Part shown: piece after piece, positions 10,702-21,281 of the stretch | Numbering within the stretch: position 1 is the first letter of the stretch | Layout: every line of letters begins with the position of its first letter | From: Nemania diffusa | Lineage: Eukaryota > Ascomycota > Sordariomycetes > Xylariales > Xylariaceae | DNA: 64,000 bases | NCBI GenBank assembly: GCA_038501195.1 | Contig: JBBPUQ010000003.1 | Coordinates: forward strand, 3,688,501 to 3,752,500 | Direction of reading: 5' to 3' | Program-made: the position numbers and the translations under genes | The notes under the pieces: generated by a model | The model's database searches: none | What the model was told of the DNA's origin: nothing | Seen by the model: only the letters and a program-made list of their open reading frames with translations

Positions 10702-12591
10702 ATGTTTACCACGGTCCTCTATAGTACCGCGGGGTTGATCCTCGTAGCATATGCTGTAGATTTCCTTCTCAGTTTCCGGGACGATCCTCAAGAGCCACGT
10801 TGTATCCGTCCTATGATCCCCCTTATCGGGCATATATTAGGATTATTTCAATATGGGCCAGCGTACTATAATAGAACCAGGTTGGAAGATGGATTCCTTA
10901 CGTTTATTGCTCTCTGCCCTAAAGCACTGCGAGCAACCCCTCTCCCCTCCCCCTGCTTATCCTGTCGGGCGAAGCCAATTGATAGAAGATTCGCCTCATA
11001 TGATACTTATCATCTTCACAATCATTAGATCTAACATCAGACAATAGTGCAATTGCGGGCTCCGAGATATACACCCTAACCGTCGCCAACTTCAAGGTAT
11101 ATATCAGCGCCTCCAGCCGCCTCCTGCCCCTGATCCAGAAGCACTCGAAAGCGCTGTCCTTCCGCCCGTTCCTCCAGCTCACGGCGCGAAAATACGGAGA
11201 TGCCACGAAGGCTACGTACGAGATCTTTGGCGGCGCTCTGCCCGACGACCTGAGCCATGCGGTAAAGATGAGCCTTGCTCCAGGCCCGTTCCTCGACGAC
11301 CTCGTCTTGCGCATGGGCGAGCGCGCTCTAGTTGATATAGACGCTCTGTTGAAACCGGACCCGAAACCGGCAGACGGAGTTGGAGTCGGAGATGGAGCGC
11401 GGCGCTTCCGCCTTCTGGAATGGGCGCGCCATGCTGTTGTCCAGGCGACGAGCTGCGCCGTCTATGGGAGGGATCATCCCTTCCTTGAGCCAGACGTGGA
11501 GCAAGCCTACTGGTGAGTATATCATTCTCCCTTAAACCTGCTGCAAAGTTGGCTTGATATCTCATTCTAGCCGTACTGTATATGTACAACCTCAAGTAGA
11601 AGAAGCCCGCTGACATCCTTTCTCCCCCACAAAAAGGGGCTGGATGACATATCTCACAGCACATCTGGTCGGCTGGCTAGACTTCACTGGCCGCGGCTAC
11701 GCGCTGCGACGACGCGTCTTTGACGCTCATTTCAAGTACTGCAAGGCGCTCCCCCCGGACGCATCCCATCTCATGCGCGAGCACCAACGCACGCTCGCCG
11801 ACGCGGGCGTCGCGCCCGCCGACCGCGCCAAGCAAGCCGCCATCTTCACCATTGCGTCCTTCAGCAACTCCGCGCCAACGCTGTACTGGACGCTCTGGGA
11901 GCTGTACTCGCGCCCCGACGTCGTGGCTGCTGTCCGTGAGGAACTAGAGATGAGCGGGGCTGTGACGGCCCGGCGGGAGAACGGCAATGGTTTTGTTTTA
12001 GATGTCGCGGCGCTAAAGACCCGCTGTCCGCTGCTGCTGTCTGTTCTGCAGGAGACGCAGCGCACGAGACACGTCAATCCGAGTTTCCGCAAGGTGCTGG
12101 CCGACACTCTGCTCGATGGGCGGTATTTGCTCAAAGCGGGCCGGTATCTGCAAGTCCCTGGGAACGTGATCCATCACGAGCCTAAGATCTGGGGCGACTC
12201 GGCTGCTGTGTTCGATGCGTATCGGTTCGTGAAGAGGGAGGGAGGGGAAAGGGGGAAACACATTAATGGCGGCGGCTTTGGCGATCCTGCGCTGGCTGCT
12301 ACGGCTAGTGGCTTTGTCCCCTGGGGCGCTGCGCCGTATCTCTGTCCCGCGAGACAATTTGCTACTACTGAGATCCTGATCGTGGCTGCGCTGCTAGTTA
12401 TGCGGGCTGATATACGCCCCGCTTGCGGGACGTGGGAGAGGAATCCTGCGCTGAAGATCTCGGATCTTTCTACGCTGTCGCCTCCGAGGCGGGACATTGA
12501 AATGGAGGTTAGCATCCGCGAAGCCTGGGCGGGTACGTGGTCGCTCAAATTGGAGGAGAGCAGGAGTCGGGTTCCGCTGGCTTCTGGGTAG
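10702..12591 (+). CDS. Cytochrome P450 monooxygenase (P450-2), CYP7/8-like architecture
   Basis: Probable tailoring oxygenase of the cluster. Three exons: 10702-10880, 11048-11512, 11637-12591; 532 residues. An N-terminal hydrophobic anchor is followed by GHILGLFQYGP. The K-helix ExxR is ETQR. The haem region reads FVPWGAAPYLCPARQFA with Cys451, a variant of the FxxGxxxCxG loop that resembles a fungal group related to CYP7/CYP8 enzymes. The I-helix segment SFSNSAPTLYW also fits that group, which lacks the usual acid-Thr pair. The first intron is the weak point of the model: it is 167 bp with a poor donor (GTTGGA), but it restores frame and the family-like junction NRT-SAIAGSEIYTL. Exons 2 and 3 are high-GC, in contrast to exon 1. 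The gene is convergent with the ceramide synthase (217 bp between ends). Substrate unknown. Confidence 0.85.
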
Positions 12592-12808
12592 GAGGATGTG
12601 TACCTTAGAATGGTGTGTGCTATACTAGTCGGAGAGCTTTATCTTCCTATTTCATGATTGAATTACTACAATATTACAGGGTTTTAATACAGCTCCGTCG
12701 TTGTTGTTCTTTAGTTACCGTGTTGAATGGTGACATGTAATTTGATGTTTAGAACAAGTCTTCACGGAGAATCTACAAAGATTGACCTATGCAGTCAGTC
12801 CTCACTAA

Positions 12809-14126
12809 TTACTTCCCAAGACTACCGTTAACGGTCTCTGACGAAAGCTCGGCAGCCTCAAGTGGGTGTGTCGCAACACAGATCTCAGGCTCGTCGTTAT
12901 CGGATCGATCATCCTTCGCGACACCCTGCACAACGAATTTGTACGCACTGCGCATCAGACAGTATAGCCAGAATAGATTAAGCACCTGCAATGCCGCCAA
13001 GAGGACAAAGGTGATGACATTGGAGATGTTGCACTTATACTGCTGTGTCTCCCAATTCAGCTTGTACGGCCCGACGGTCTTGAACTCTGTGAGGACGGAC
13101 CAGAGGATGGCGAGGTTGATGTAGTGGCGTAGATATACCCACATGGCAATGCAGAGTGCGAAGGAGGCTCCTTGGGCCGGGTGATCGATATAATTCAAGG
13201 ACTTGGATATCTATGTAGAACATTCTGGTTAGGAAGGGAATAAATGGAGGGCGAATGGAGGACGAGGCACTAGTACAGGTAGCAGGACTTACGGCGAGGA
13301 AAAAATCGCTGATATCGTGGGTTAGATACACGGCAACCCCCATGTAGGTGAAATGGAAGCGATAGCTAAGCCCGATGAGAGCGATGGTCACGATATGGTG
13401 ACAGATTAATTCCTTGAAGTCCTTCCGCCGCTTTTCTACGCCCAACAGCATGACAATTACTTGCTGTACCCAGAAGGCCGCCTGAAAGAGGTAGTAGAAC
13501 TTGAAATCGGCAGTGTGCGTCTTGTGTGGGAAAGCCTCGTACATGCCCGTGGTATTGAAGTACCACACAGGAGTGTGCTTCATACAGTACAGACCCAGCG
13601 GGCCGACGAAGGCGATGTAAATCGCCATATACATCTGCTCCATGAAGCGCAGCTGCTTGCCACGCTGGTGGATGCCTAGTGCCCTCGCCAGGGGATTGAG
13701 TACCTCATGCATGATGAACTCGCGCGTAAACGACAGAACACAGGTGTAGAAGGCCACGTGCGCAAGATCCCAGAGCCCCTTTCCGTAATGCGGGGCACTG
13801 CTGCCATCTTGGCCCTCGAGCTTGTATGAGAGGAAGAGGAAGTGGTGGATGACGTTTGCATCTGTCGGGTTCAGGGCGTAGAGGGAGAGAAAGCCAGTGA
13901 TCAACGCCAAGGGTAGGGCCCAGGTGCGACGAGAAAAGCGTAAGGATGATGAGGTTGTACGACGCTTCGAAGAAGAATGGCTTGGGTTCTTCAGAGAAGT
14001 CGGGACAGGACCAGACCCGGCTCGGTTGACAGCAGCGCCGCGCGAGCGATTATTGTTCTTCAGAATCGAACGAGACGCATTTGTGCGTTGACGCGCCGCA
14101 CCATCCCCGCTGCCCTTCTCACTCAT
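12809..14126 (-). CDS. Ceramide synthase (LAG1/LAC1 family, TLC domain), embedded in the cluster
   Basis: Sphinganine N-acyltransferase of the ER membrane: it joins a fatty acyl-CoA to a sphingoid base to make ceramide. Two exons, 14126-13293 and 13210-12809 (82-bp intron with good GTAAGT/ATAG ends); 411 residues. The basic, Ser-rich N-terminus (1-67) is followed by several membrane segments. The LAG motif spans exon 1 into exon 2: ELICHHIVTIALIGLSY with His243-His244, then THDISDFFLA with Asp271 and Asp274. Both His and both Asp are the residues known to be needed in the family, so the enzyme looks active. It is flanked on one side by P450-2 and on the other by the membrane protein, P450-3, trans-enoyl reductase and acyltransferase, so it is inside the cluster. 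The obvious reading is a second, resistant or rescuing copy of the target of the metabolite, as known for LAG1 homologues in the fumonisin cluster. The alternative is a housekeeping gene trapped in the locus. Confidence 0.93.
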
Positions 14127-16590
14127 CTGGCTTGAGTCGAGGGCCCAAATAGTACATGAAGTATCTAAGTAAACAAATGAGTAATGAATGAATGAAAGAA
14201 ATAAAGATAGAAGATGCAGTAAAGATTAATTGAGACAGAGGTAGGAGACGTGTCAGACACTGAGTGAGACAAGGCAATCTTTTTTTAGGGGACTTTCATA
14301 TTTCCATAGCCACGGAGGCTCGTTTCATTTGCAGGCACGGCCTAGGTATTGAAAGCAACACTCATGTGCCTACCTACAGTATTTACTTACGTGAAGTACC
14401 AATGAGGATCGGGCATCTGGTAAAAGAAAAGAAAAAAAAAACGAGGGGGGGCACTGAGACAGTATGTAAGGTACTACAGTACCAATCATACATAGCAGAT
14501 CCTTGTGTATTATACATCACACCAGCATAGAAAAGGCTACTTAAATGCATTCGATGGTCCTTTTTTATCTTATCTTATTTTATTTTTCAATTAATCTAGT
14601 TGACGGCATGCACACTACCACGAAGAAGTGTCGAGAATCACGAGGTCAGCTCAGCCATAACCCAAATCGATCCTTCATATCAAAGGGCATCCATTACCTC
14701 TTTGTTGCTCTGTATGTAAGTAAAAGTTTAATATTAAATTTTATGCAAAGAAGTTTAGCACTAAATGGCTCTCTGCTATTGATCATGGACTTCACGTTTC
14801 ACTCACCCCTACTACGTACGCAAGACCGCCATCATCCTAGGTTACCAACCTACACTATGTACCCAAGTCTTAGAAAGGAAAAAGTCTGACACACTGCATA
14901 AAGCCTTCCAAAGCAGCCAAAATTCTCTACTTAAAGGCCCCGAAAAGTGAGCCTGATATGTACCTAGGTACACTATGACTATTGGTATATACATATACTT
15001 ACCTATTGAGTAGGTACCAGGTATGTAGGTATGTCTAAATCTCCCGAATAGGGATGAGTGGGGCCGAGCCGCCAGCCGCCATCCACCATCCGCGAGCTCC
15101 GACCAGATAAGGAGAACCCTTACCCTCCCCTCACCCTGCTATGAAGAAAGGAATTGGCAAGCACGTGTCAAGTGTACAGTATCTTGTAGGATCGCACTTT
15201 AATGCCTACCTTCTAAGTCTTACCTTCAGCTCCCCATCATTGGTGACCAGTCAATTGGCTGTGGCCTATCACGACTGGCACTGCGTATGGTATACGCCGC
15301 CGCCACGAACACGCCCGTGCGGCGTAACGTTTGTGTCAGTGGCAGCATGCATGTCATCAATAATCTCTGCCACCCAGCCATCTTCTGAGTGCGGCGTAAT
15401 TTTGGTGGCTCTCAATTCGCCAGTTATATTGCAGTGCATCTATGCGACTTGTCTGTCCTCGCTGTGCCCCGCTCCCCTGCTCCTCACATGGCGCCTCAAG
15501 CCCTTGAGGCCCAGGCCCTTAGTGCCGACGACTTCTAAGGTCTTGACTTCGTTGTGCACCTCCCGCTCAACAACGGCTATCGTCGCCACTAATTGATGGC
15601 TCTCCAACTCACTGTCATCTTCCTCGTCGCAGTATCCCAAAATGGTTAGAGATATCAACAATCCTCTGGCAGAGGGAGTGGGCCGTGCATCTGGCTGGCG
15701 CGACCACTATAACAAGACGACGGCATCCATATAGGGGAATATAAATAGGCGTTCCAGTATACCATGAGGAAGAGCACGTGGTGCGTCGCTAGCCATGTGA
15801 TTGTGAATAACCCAAACAGAATATCGCAGATGGTATTGAAGCCTACGCATTCCAGACATTTCGCGAGCTATCGGGTGGACTAGGAATTCGACCCGGTTTG
15901 ATGCATGTTGTATCATTCACTAATGGTCATTTCTACGATTGTTGATGTTGGCGACGGTGAGCTGCTGCGCCCAGGATGCCCATTGCGCGGGCAAGTACAA
16001 CTTTACGTGGCTGTTGATTTCTTCCTAGGGCTACTGGGAATATATATACTGGCAATGTGGCTGCGGCCAAGAGCGAAAAATCAAAATTGAGTGATTCAAA
16101 ATAGGTACCATGCCGACGTTCCAGAAAACGGCTTCGTACATGGAAATCCATCCCTGCTCCGAGAACTTGACGATATTCTTGAAAGTCGAGGCGTAGTGTC
16201 TCGCGATCGAGGCGAGGATCTATCTCTTAGAACCGCCACGGGTGCCGCACAATAGGGTAACGCAGAATATCGCGAAGCAGAGGACTCCGGGGCCGAAGCG
16301 TGTCTATGTCTTACATCCTCGATCGCTATTGGTGTTGTAATGTAACTCGCCAAGCTACTTCTAACCGGTGAGAAGAGATATTAAATGTGGCTGGGCGCGC
16401 TACCTACCTACTATGGTATGTGGTCGCTCTCCAAATATTAAAACACTGTAGCTAGATACCTACATTGGTATTGGCTTAGACCTCCTTATTGAATCTTCTC
16501 AACTTGGGGTTGATCATAAGTATCTTTGCAGCACAGGCGGTTCAACGGCTCCATCTCCATCTCCATCTCCTTACCTTTCGTATCCATGCC
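14127..16590. other. Large intergenic region between ceramide synthase and membrane protein
   Basis: A 2.46-kb stretch holding the divergent promoters of the two flanking genes. Scattered frames of 60-150 codons (for example 15141-15596) have no domain, no fungal splice partner and poor composition, and are not called. ACCTAGGTAC and GTAGGTAC tracts recur near 14343, 14962 and 15010-15034. A short decayed gene in 15.6-16.4 kb cannot be excluded. Confidence 0.55.
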
Positions 16591-18181
16591 ATGTCTCAGC
16601 TGCCAGACGGCACGGTGGGCGACGCAGTAGGGGTGTTGATCTTCACATTTACCTGTCTTTTTACCAATATTCTTCTACTGTGGCTGTACTGGAAAGCTAA
16701 TGAAAAGTTACATTGTCTGTCATTCGAAACCCTACTCGATGAATAACTTTTTTGCTTACTTGTCTGCGCGCACCCAGATGTGGTCCTAATCGGCTACTTT
16801 GCTCTATTGTGCACCATCAGTAGCATTATCCAGCAGATCTACAACTACACGTAAGACTGAGAAGAAATGAGTTCATTTGGGGTAGATACTGACTGACTGC
16901 TTCAGCCTCTGGACCGATTTACTGTGGCAGCAGCTGTATTACATAAAGGCGAACTACCAGAATGCCGACGTTATATTTCAAAACGGGAACTTTGGCTTCA
17001 TGCGCGTTCTCGCCATCATACGTATGTCGCATTTGCTCCTATCCCACCCCGTCCCCGTTATCCGTTTAACTGACTATTTACGTGAATCTGAGAAGGATTG
17101 TTCTGCTATATCGTAGAGACAGGCTATTTGTTATCATAGTGTGTCACCCCCTATTACATAAACTCTGGGTCATCTCTAAACTATCTATCAGTTGCCTCCA
17201 AATCTACTTAACATTGTTAGGCTTCTGGGAGTCAAGAAAGTCAGTAGAGTTTATATGGTGCTTGGCCGGTCAACTCCTCCCAATCCTCGGAGGTGTCATT
17301 ACCATCGGCTTGCTTCAGACACCAGCAGTGCAGAGCAGCTTCGTCGTGTATCTGATCGTAGCGAATGTACAATGTAAGCTCAGCACTTTCGACACAGAGT
17401 TACAGATGTGCACAGGTATTGATTTCATGTTTTAGCTCTCTTCAGCTGCTCGGTTAGCATTCTCCTGCTCTTCTTCATAGTTCGAATATTCGTTCAGTCG
17501 AGACTCGTGTGGAGACGTTTACGATCAAGTAGTGGGAGTAGCGACTTGGATGGACGCCAACAGCGACAACATGATCGGCCCGCCGCTCGACAAATAGTCA
17601 CTTCTTCTTACGCGACTCATGGAGTAGTGTTTGATGACAACTGGCTAGTTCTGAGACTATCGGTGGCTATTATTCTCATCTCGTAAATCCACCACCATAC
17701 TGCCTATTATGTCATCCCCCCTTGACACGAGTTAACATTTTATAGAGGGTTCATCGTAGCCAACATCGTTACGCACTTACCCCAACGCGACGATATTTTA
17801 AGAGACGCACAATCAACCGAGCCTGATCTAGGCCCCGGACGAGCTAGATCAAACATCATCGGCTACATATTTGGCGTCACGCCTGGCCTCGCCATTTGGC
17901 TTGTCTTCGGCCTTTCCAAAGCATTCCGTCGGATCATGTATGACACATTCATACGGAGTAAATGGTGGAGGAGGAAGAGCCTAGAAACGCTTCCGCTAGA
18001 AACATATGTCATCAACTCTACTTATAGTGGAGGTCTCCCAGTCCTACCTGTCACGTCATTCGAAGGGCATGGACTAGGATGTAATATTAGGGGGTTACCT
18101 AATCGGACGGGATCCTCCAGCTCAGCGGATGCTATAGTTTTGCTTCGCTCTACGGCTATGGCTTCAGCGGACAGCCGTTAG
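16591..18181 (+). CDS. Multi-pass (about seven helices) membrane protein of unknown function in the cluster
   Basis: I do not recognise the family. Seven exons give an in-phase 406-residue protein: 16591-16714, 16778-16850, 16906-17021, 17096-17138, 17192-17373, 17436-17682, 17746-18181. Hydrophobic segments by eye include VGVLIFTFTCLF, VVLIGYFALLCTISSII, ETGYLLSYCLQIYLTLL, PILGGVITIGLL, FSCSVSILLLFFIV, LSVAIILISGFIVANIV and IIGYIFGVTPGLAIWLVF. A hydrophilic Arg/Gln-rich loop lies between helices 5 and 6, and a soluble tail of about 80 residues follows the last helix. This resembles receptor-like topology more than a 12- or 14-helix drug transporter. The first donor (GTCTGT) is weak; the others are good. 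The gene lies between the ceramide synthase and P450-3 and so belongs physically to the cluster. Sensing, transport and membrane-bound catalysis (for example cyclisation) are all open. Confidence 0.72.
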
Positions 18182-18506
18182 TTCGGACTGTGCGACATAA
18201 AACTACCCGCCAAACCACATGAGCAGCGCATAGCTACAAGGACCGTTCATTGGGACGATTTCGGCGGCGTGTCCGACTAGTCTGTCGTAATCAAAGGTTG
18301 CATTTAACATATCAGTTATTTCTCTCATGTAATATGAGCTCCAATACCTTGGTGCAGCGACGTAGTTTAAAACCCAACAATCACAAGCATTCACGTGCGA
18401 GAAAAAGGTTCATCTCAAAGTAGCTAACGTTCCAGAAGAGCTTTCGACCTCGTCGTAGCCGCTTGATACGCCAAGGGGCCCGGAACCCGGATGATAGACA
18501 GCCTCA
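18182..18506. other. Convergent 3' intergenic region
   Basis: This 325-bp stretch lies between the stop codons of the membrane protein (plus) and P450-3 (minus). A 63-codon frame on the minus strand is not supported by any motif. Nothing else is seen. Confidence 0.6.
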
Positions 18507-20741
18507 CTAGGCATTCTTCTTCCTGCTCACGAATTTACACATACAAGGACGCGCCATCTTCAAATTCAGCTCAACCCGTATCCGCTGCTCAGGTTCGTTT
18601 GCTGGAACCTGAATATCCTCATACTCTTGGCATACCCTTGCTAAGATGTATTCCATCTGCTGCTGACCAAAGAACCGCCCTAGGCAGTGGCGAGGACCAC
18701 TGCCGAGCTGCTCAGTTTCTGACCGTTCTGTCGTGTGACGATAGCTTTGATGAGATTGGGAGTGGAACTTACTGATTGTACGGAATAAAATGCCAGCGGT
18801 CAACTTCAGCACCTTCCCAACGACTAGGCCTCCAGACAAGGGCGTCGTCGCCCCAGATGTCCTTGCGTCGCTGCATTCCGCCTAATGAGTAGACTGTATT
18901 CTATAGTCAGTAATATAGCTAATCCAAATGTGATAATTAACTTCTTATACTGACTAATTGTCGTATCTTTAGGCACCGCCAGAGGTTCCTGGCCGGTTTT
19001 GCCGCCCCCAGTCGAGAGTGTCGCGTCTTCGAGCGCCATCCGCACATTCAAACCCACTATTTCTATTAGCGGGTGTTTCGACCAAAGTGAAGCATATCAG
19101 CATACGAGGATGGTACAGTCGAAAGGTTTCGTTGATGACGTGTCGGATATGTGTCAATTCTTTCAGATCACTCGCAGTTGGCAGGTTCTCGCCACAACTG
19201 ATAATGATTCGATATCTGATGAGATACAAAATACTTCCATGAATCAGATCTGGTATATGGAATGTACTTACACGCTAAATACTTGCTCTTTCATCTGTTT
19301 CAGCACCTGCGGGTTCTTGGCTATCAAATAAATGGCCCAGGTGATGAGGATCGCGGAGGGGTCCTGGAAATGTCAGTGGAAACATAATAATAGGGCGAGA
19401 CAGACGAAAAAGCCAAACGAGATTGATATACCTTGCCACCAAGCATGATGGACATCATGGAATCCTTGAGATCCTGCATCGAATGCCTGGTCAGCTACTA
19501 AATCTTGCGAGCATGTAGTTGGGTTACTATACCTTGTACGACTTCTGCTGGCTCACTAAATCCTCTAGCATATTGTAGTCTTTAGGGGATTTGTGAGACA
19601 CGCCTCTTGCGAAAGCCCTATCTGCCACTCCAGTTGTGTATGCGTCTAATTCTCTTAATGCCCTGGGAGCAAGATAGCCGTCTTTAACATAGTATGCCAA
19701 TTTCCTGCGTTTCAATCAGTACGATTGTCGTATTAAGACGGTATTTTTAAGATTTTCTTACCCGAACAGCATTCTCGCTGTGTTAATGGGATGCAGCGTA
19801 TCCATCGGAGCTCTGAATGGAGGATCAGAGGTCAACGAGTTGGCCGATTCGCCGAAAAATACATCAGTCACGACATCGAGCTGATATCGATCGATCAAAT
19901 CATACAGTTCGACGGGGGCGTCTGTAGATAATCGTGCGAAGAGCTGACGAGCGTGCTTCTCTGTAATCTCTAGATCGTCTGTACGAAGCTTGCCCACCTT
20001 GGAGAGACTTTATTAGCAAATGCGAGATGTATTGAAGGTAGTAACATATACTCACATGGGACTTGATACGTTCTTTGCTTTGATGCCAAAGATCACCATC
20101 AACTTTGGCGTGTGTCGTGTGTCAGCATCACGCCGTTCGGCCGACAGAGATAGAATATAGAAATCTCACCAACGAAGATTTGGCTATCACCAAGCATATC
20201 CCCCCAGATACGTCTTGTGACTTCACCTCTGCCAAAGCTTAACCACTATGGATGTTTCATTTCAGCATATTTCAAAGATTCTAATGTCTTCTACTACTAA
20301 GTTCTCGATCATACATACCCGTGTCAACATGATATCCTTGATATTCTCAGGTGCGTCTGTGAAGATCAAACCAGTGCCAAACATTCGCAGCTCAACGGTT
20401 CGACCAGGAGCAGCGTCAAGCCAGCTACATACGAGCTCAAAGAAAGTGTACCGGAAAAACCTAAACAGCGAGTACAGGGCAAGATCGATACCTGCAATGA
20501 GTTAGATACTCCGCATAATACCCTGAGTGATGATCAACAGACCTAGGGGGGCTTTTGATGGGACACGTGGAGGAGGAGAACCGAAGCTGCGCAGTCTGTA
20601 ATCGCGACGCAACCTCGCTCCAAAATCCAATGCATAAAGCATCGTGAGCACGAACGCTCCATAACACCCATATGCCCATAAGGGATGCGCTGGTGTATGA
20701 ATCTGCGCGATAAGACCTGTCGTTTCATTGGTGGGCAGCAT
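18507..20741 (-). CDS. Cytochrome P450 monooxygenase (P450-3), CYP52-like, 12 exons
   Basis: Probable fatty-chain or polyketide hydroxylase. Exons on the minus strand: 20741-20543, 20491-20319, 20245-20170, 20102-20056, 19997-19762, 19704-19533, 19473-19432, 19363-19272, 19197-19106, 19056-18955, 18893-18773, 18699-18507; 514 residues, every junction in phase. An N-terminal membrane anchor (about 22-45) precedes SPPPRVPSK. The ExxR is ETFR, followed by LYHP. The PERF-type segment is WRPSRWEG. The haem loop FIPYNHGPRHCLGR (Cys456) and the insert LSTGGGKTG before AVPKDTT are typical of the alkane/fatty-acid hydroxylase branch (CYP52 and relatives). The oddity is the oxygen-activating I-helix motif, normally AGRDTT, which reads GGKDPSA, so the conserved Thr is replaced by Pro-Ser. 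The gene shares a 540-bp divergent promoter with the trans-enoyl reductase. TTG codons further upstream are in frame but the ATG at 20741 is preferred. Confidence 0.88.
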
Positions 20742-21281
20742 GATGAATGGTGGACTAAGAAAATAGAACAATAGTATAGTATAAAAAGTTGACTAGATCT
20801 CCAACCAGATCGATCATACTAATATCACGCATTGCCTTAGTGCATTTTGATTTTTTGGTGTTCGGGAATTTTTCAGTCGTATGATGCTATATTCCAAACC
20901 CAAACATAGTTTATATTTAGCCCAGCATCAATAGCATAGTATCATTTTCTTATCTCCTGCGACGAGTTTACTAGACCCTTTTCAAAGCACTGTTAATCCG
21001 GCAGTCCAATCGCAGCTCGCACAGTTGCTATCATAACTTCGGGGAGTGCCGTCCGACTTTCATTCCGATGCTTGAGTCGGGGGCTTTTCGGAAGCATTGA
21101 GAGAAACTCTCCGGTGCTGACGCTGTATGCCCTCTTGACGCTAAGACCGGAGGGTCTGAATTTTGTGTCATAGGCGTGTTTTCGCCGCCCATGTCCGCAT
21201 TAAATATGCCAAAAGACCATGTCGTAGAATTCAGCAAACGAAGTGATTTGGCCTGGCCGGCCATATTTGCAGTCGACTACG
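20742..21281. promoter_or_regulatory. Shared divergent promoter, P450-3 and trans-enoyl reductase
   Basis: This 540-bp stretch separates two divergent start codons. An upstream ATG at 21176 opens a different frame that does not match the reductase family and is read as leader. The stretch contains the CCGA-N8-TCGG inverted repeat at 21065-21080. Confidence 0.6.
21065..21080. promoter_or_regulatory. Inverted repeat CCGA-N8-TCGG, candidate regulator site
   Basis: Same half-sites and same 8-bp spacer as at 10201-10216. It lies 202 bp upstream of the enoyl reductase start, within the promoter shared with P450-3. Zn2Cys6 binding is inferred. Confidence 0.42.

Noticed and set aside
15141..15596. 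151-codon frame
   Set aside because: Composition and hydrophobicity pattern are random-looking, there is no homology cue, and it overlaps an antisense frame.
16096..16353. Short minus-strand frame rich in Ser/Arg
   Set aside because: I considered a decayed enzyme fragment but could not identify any family motif.
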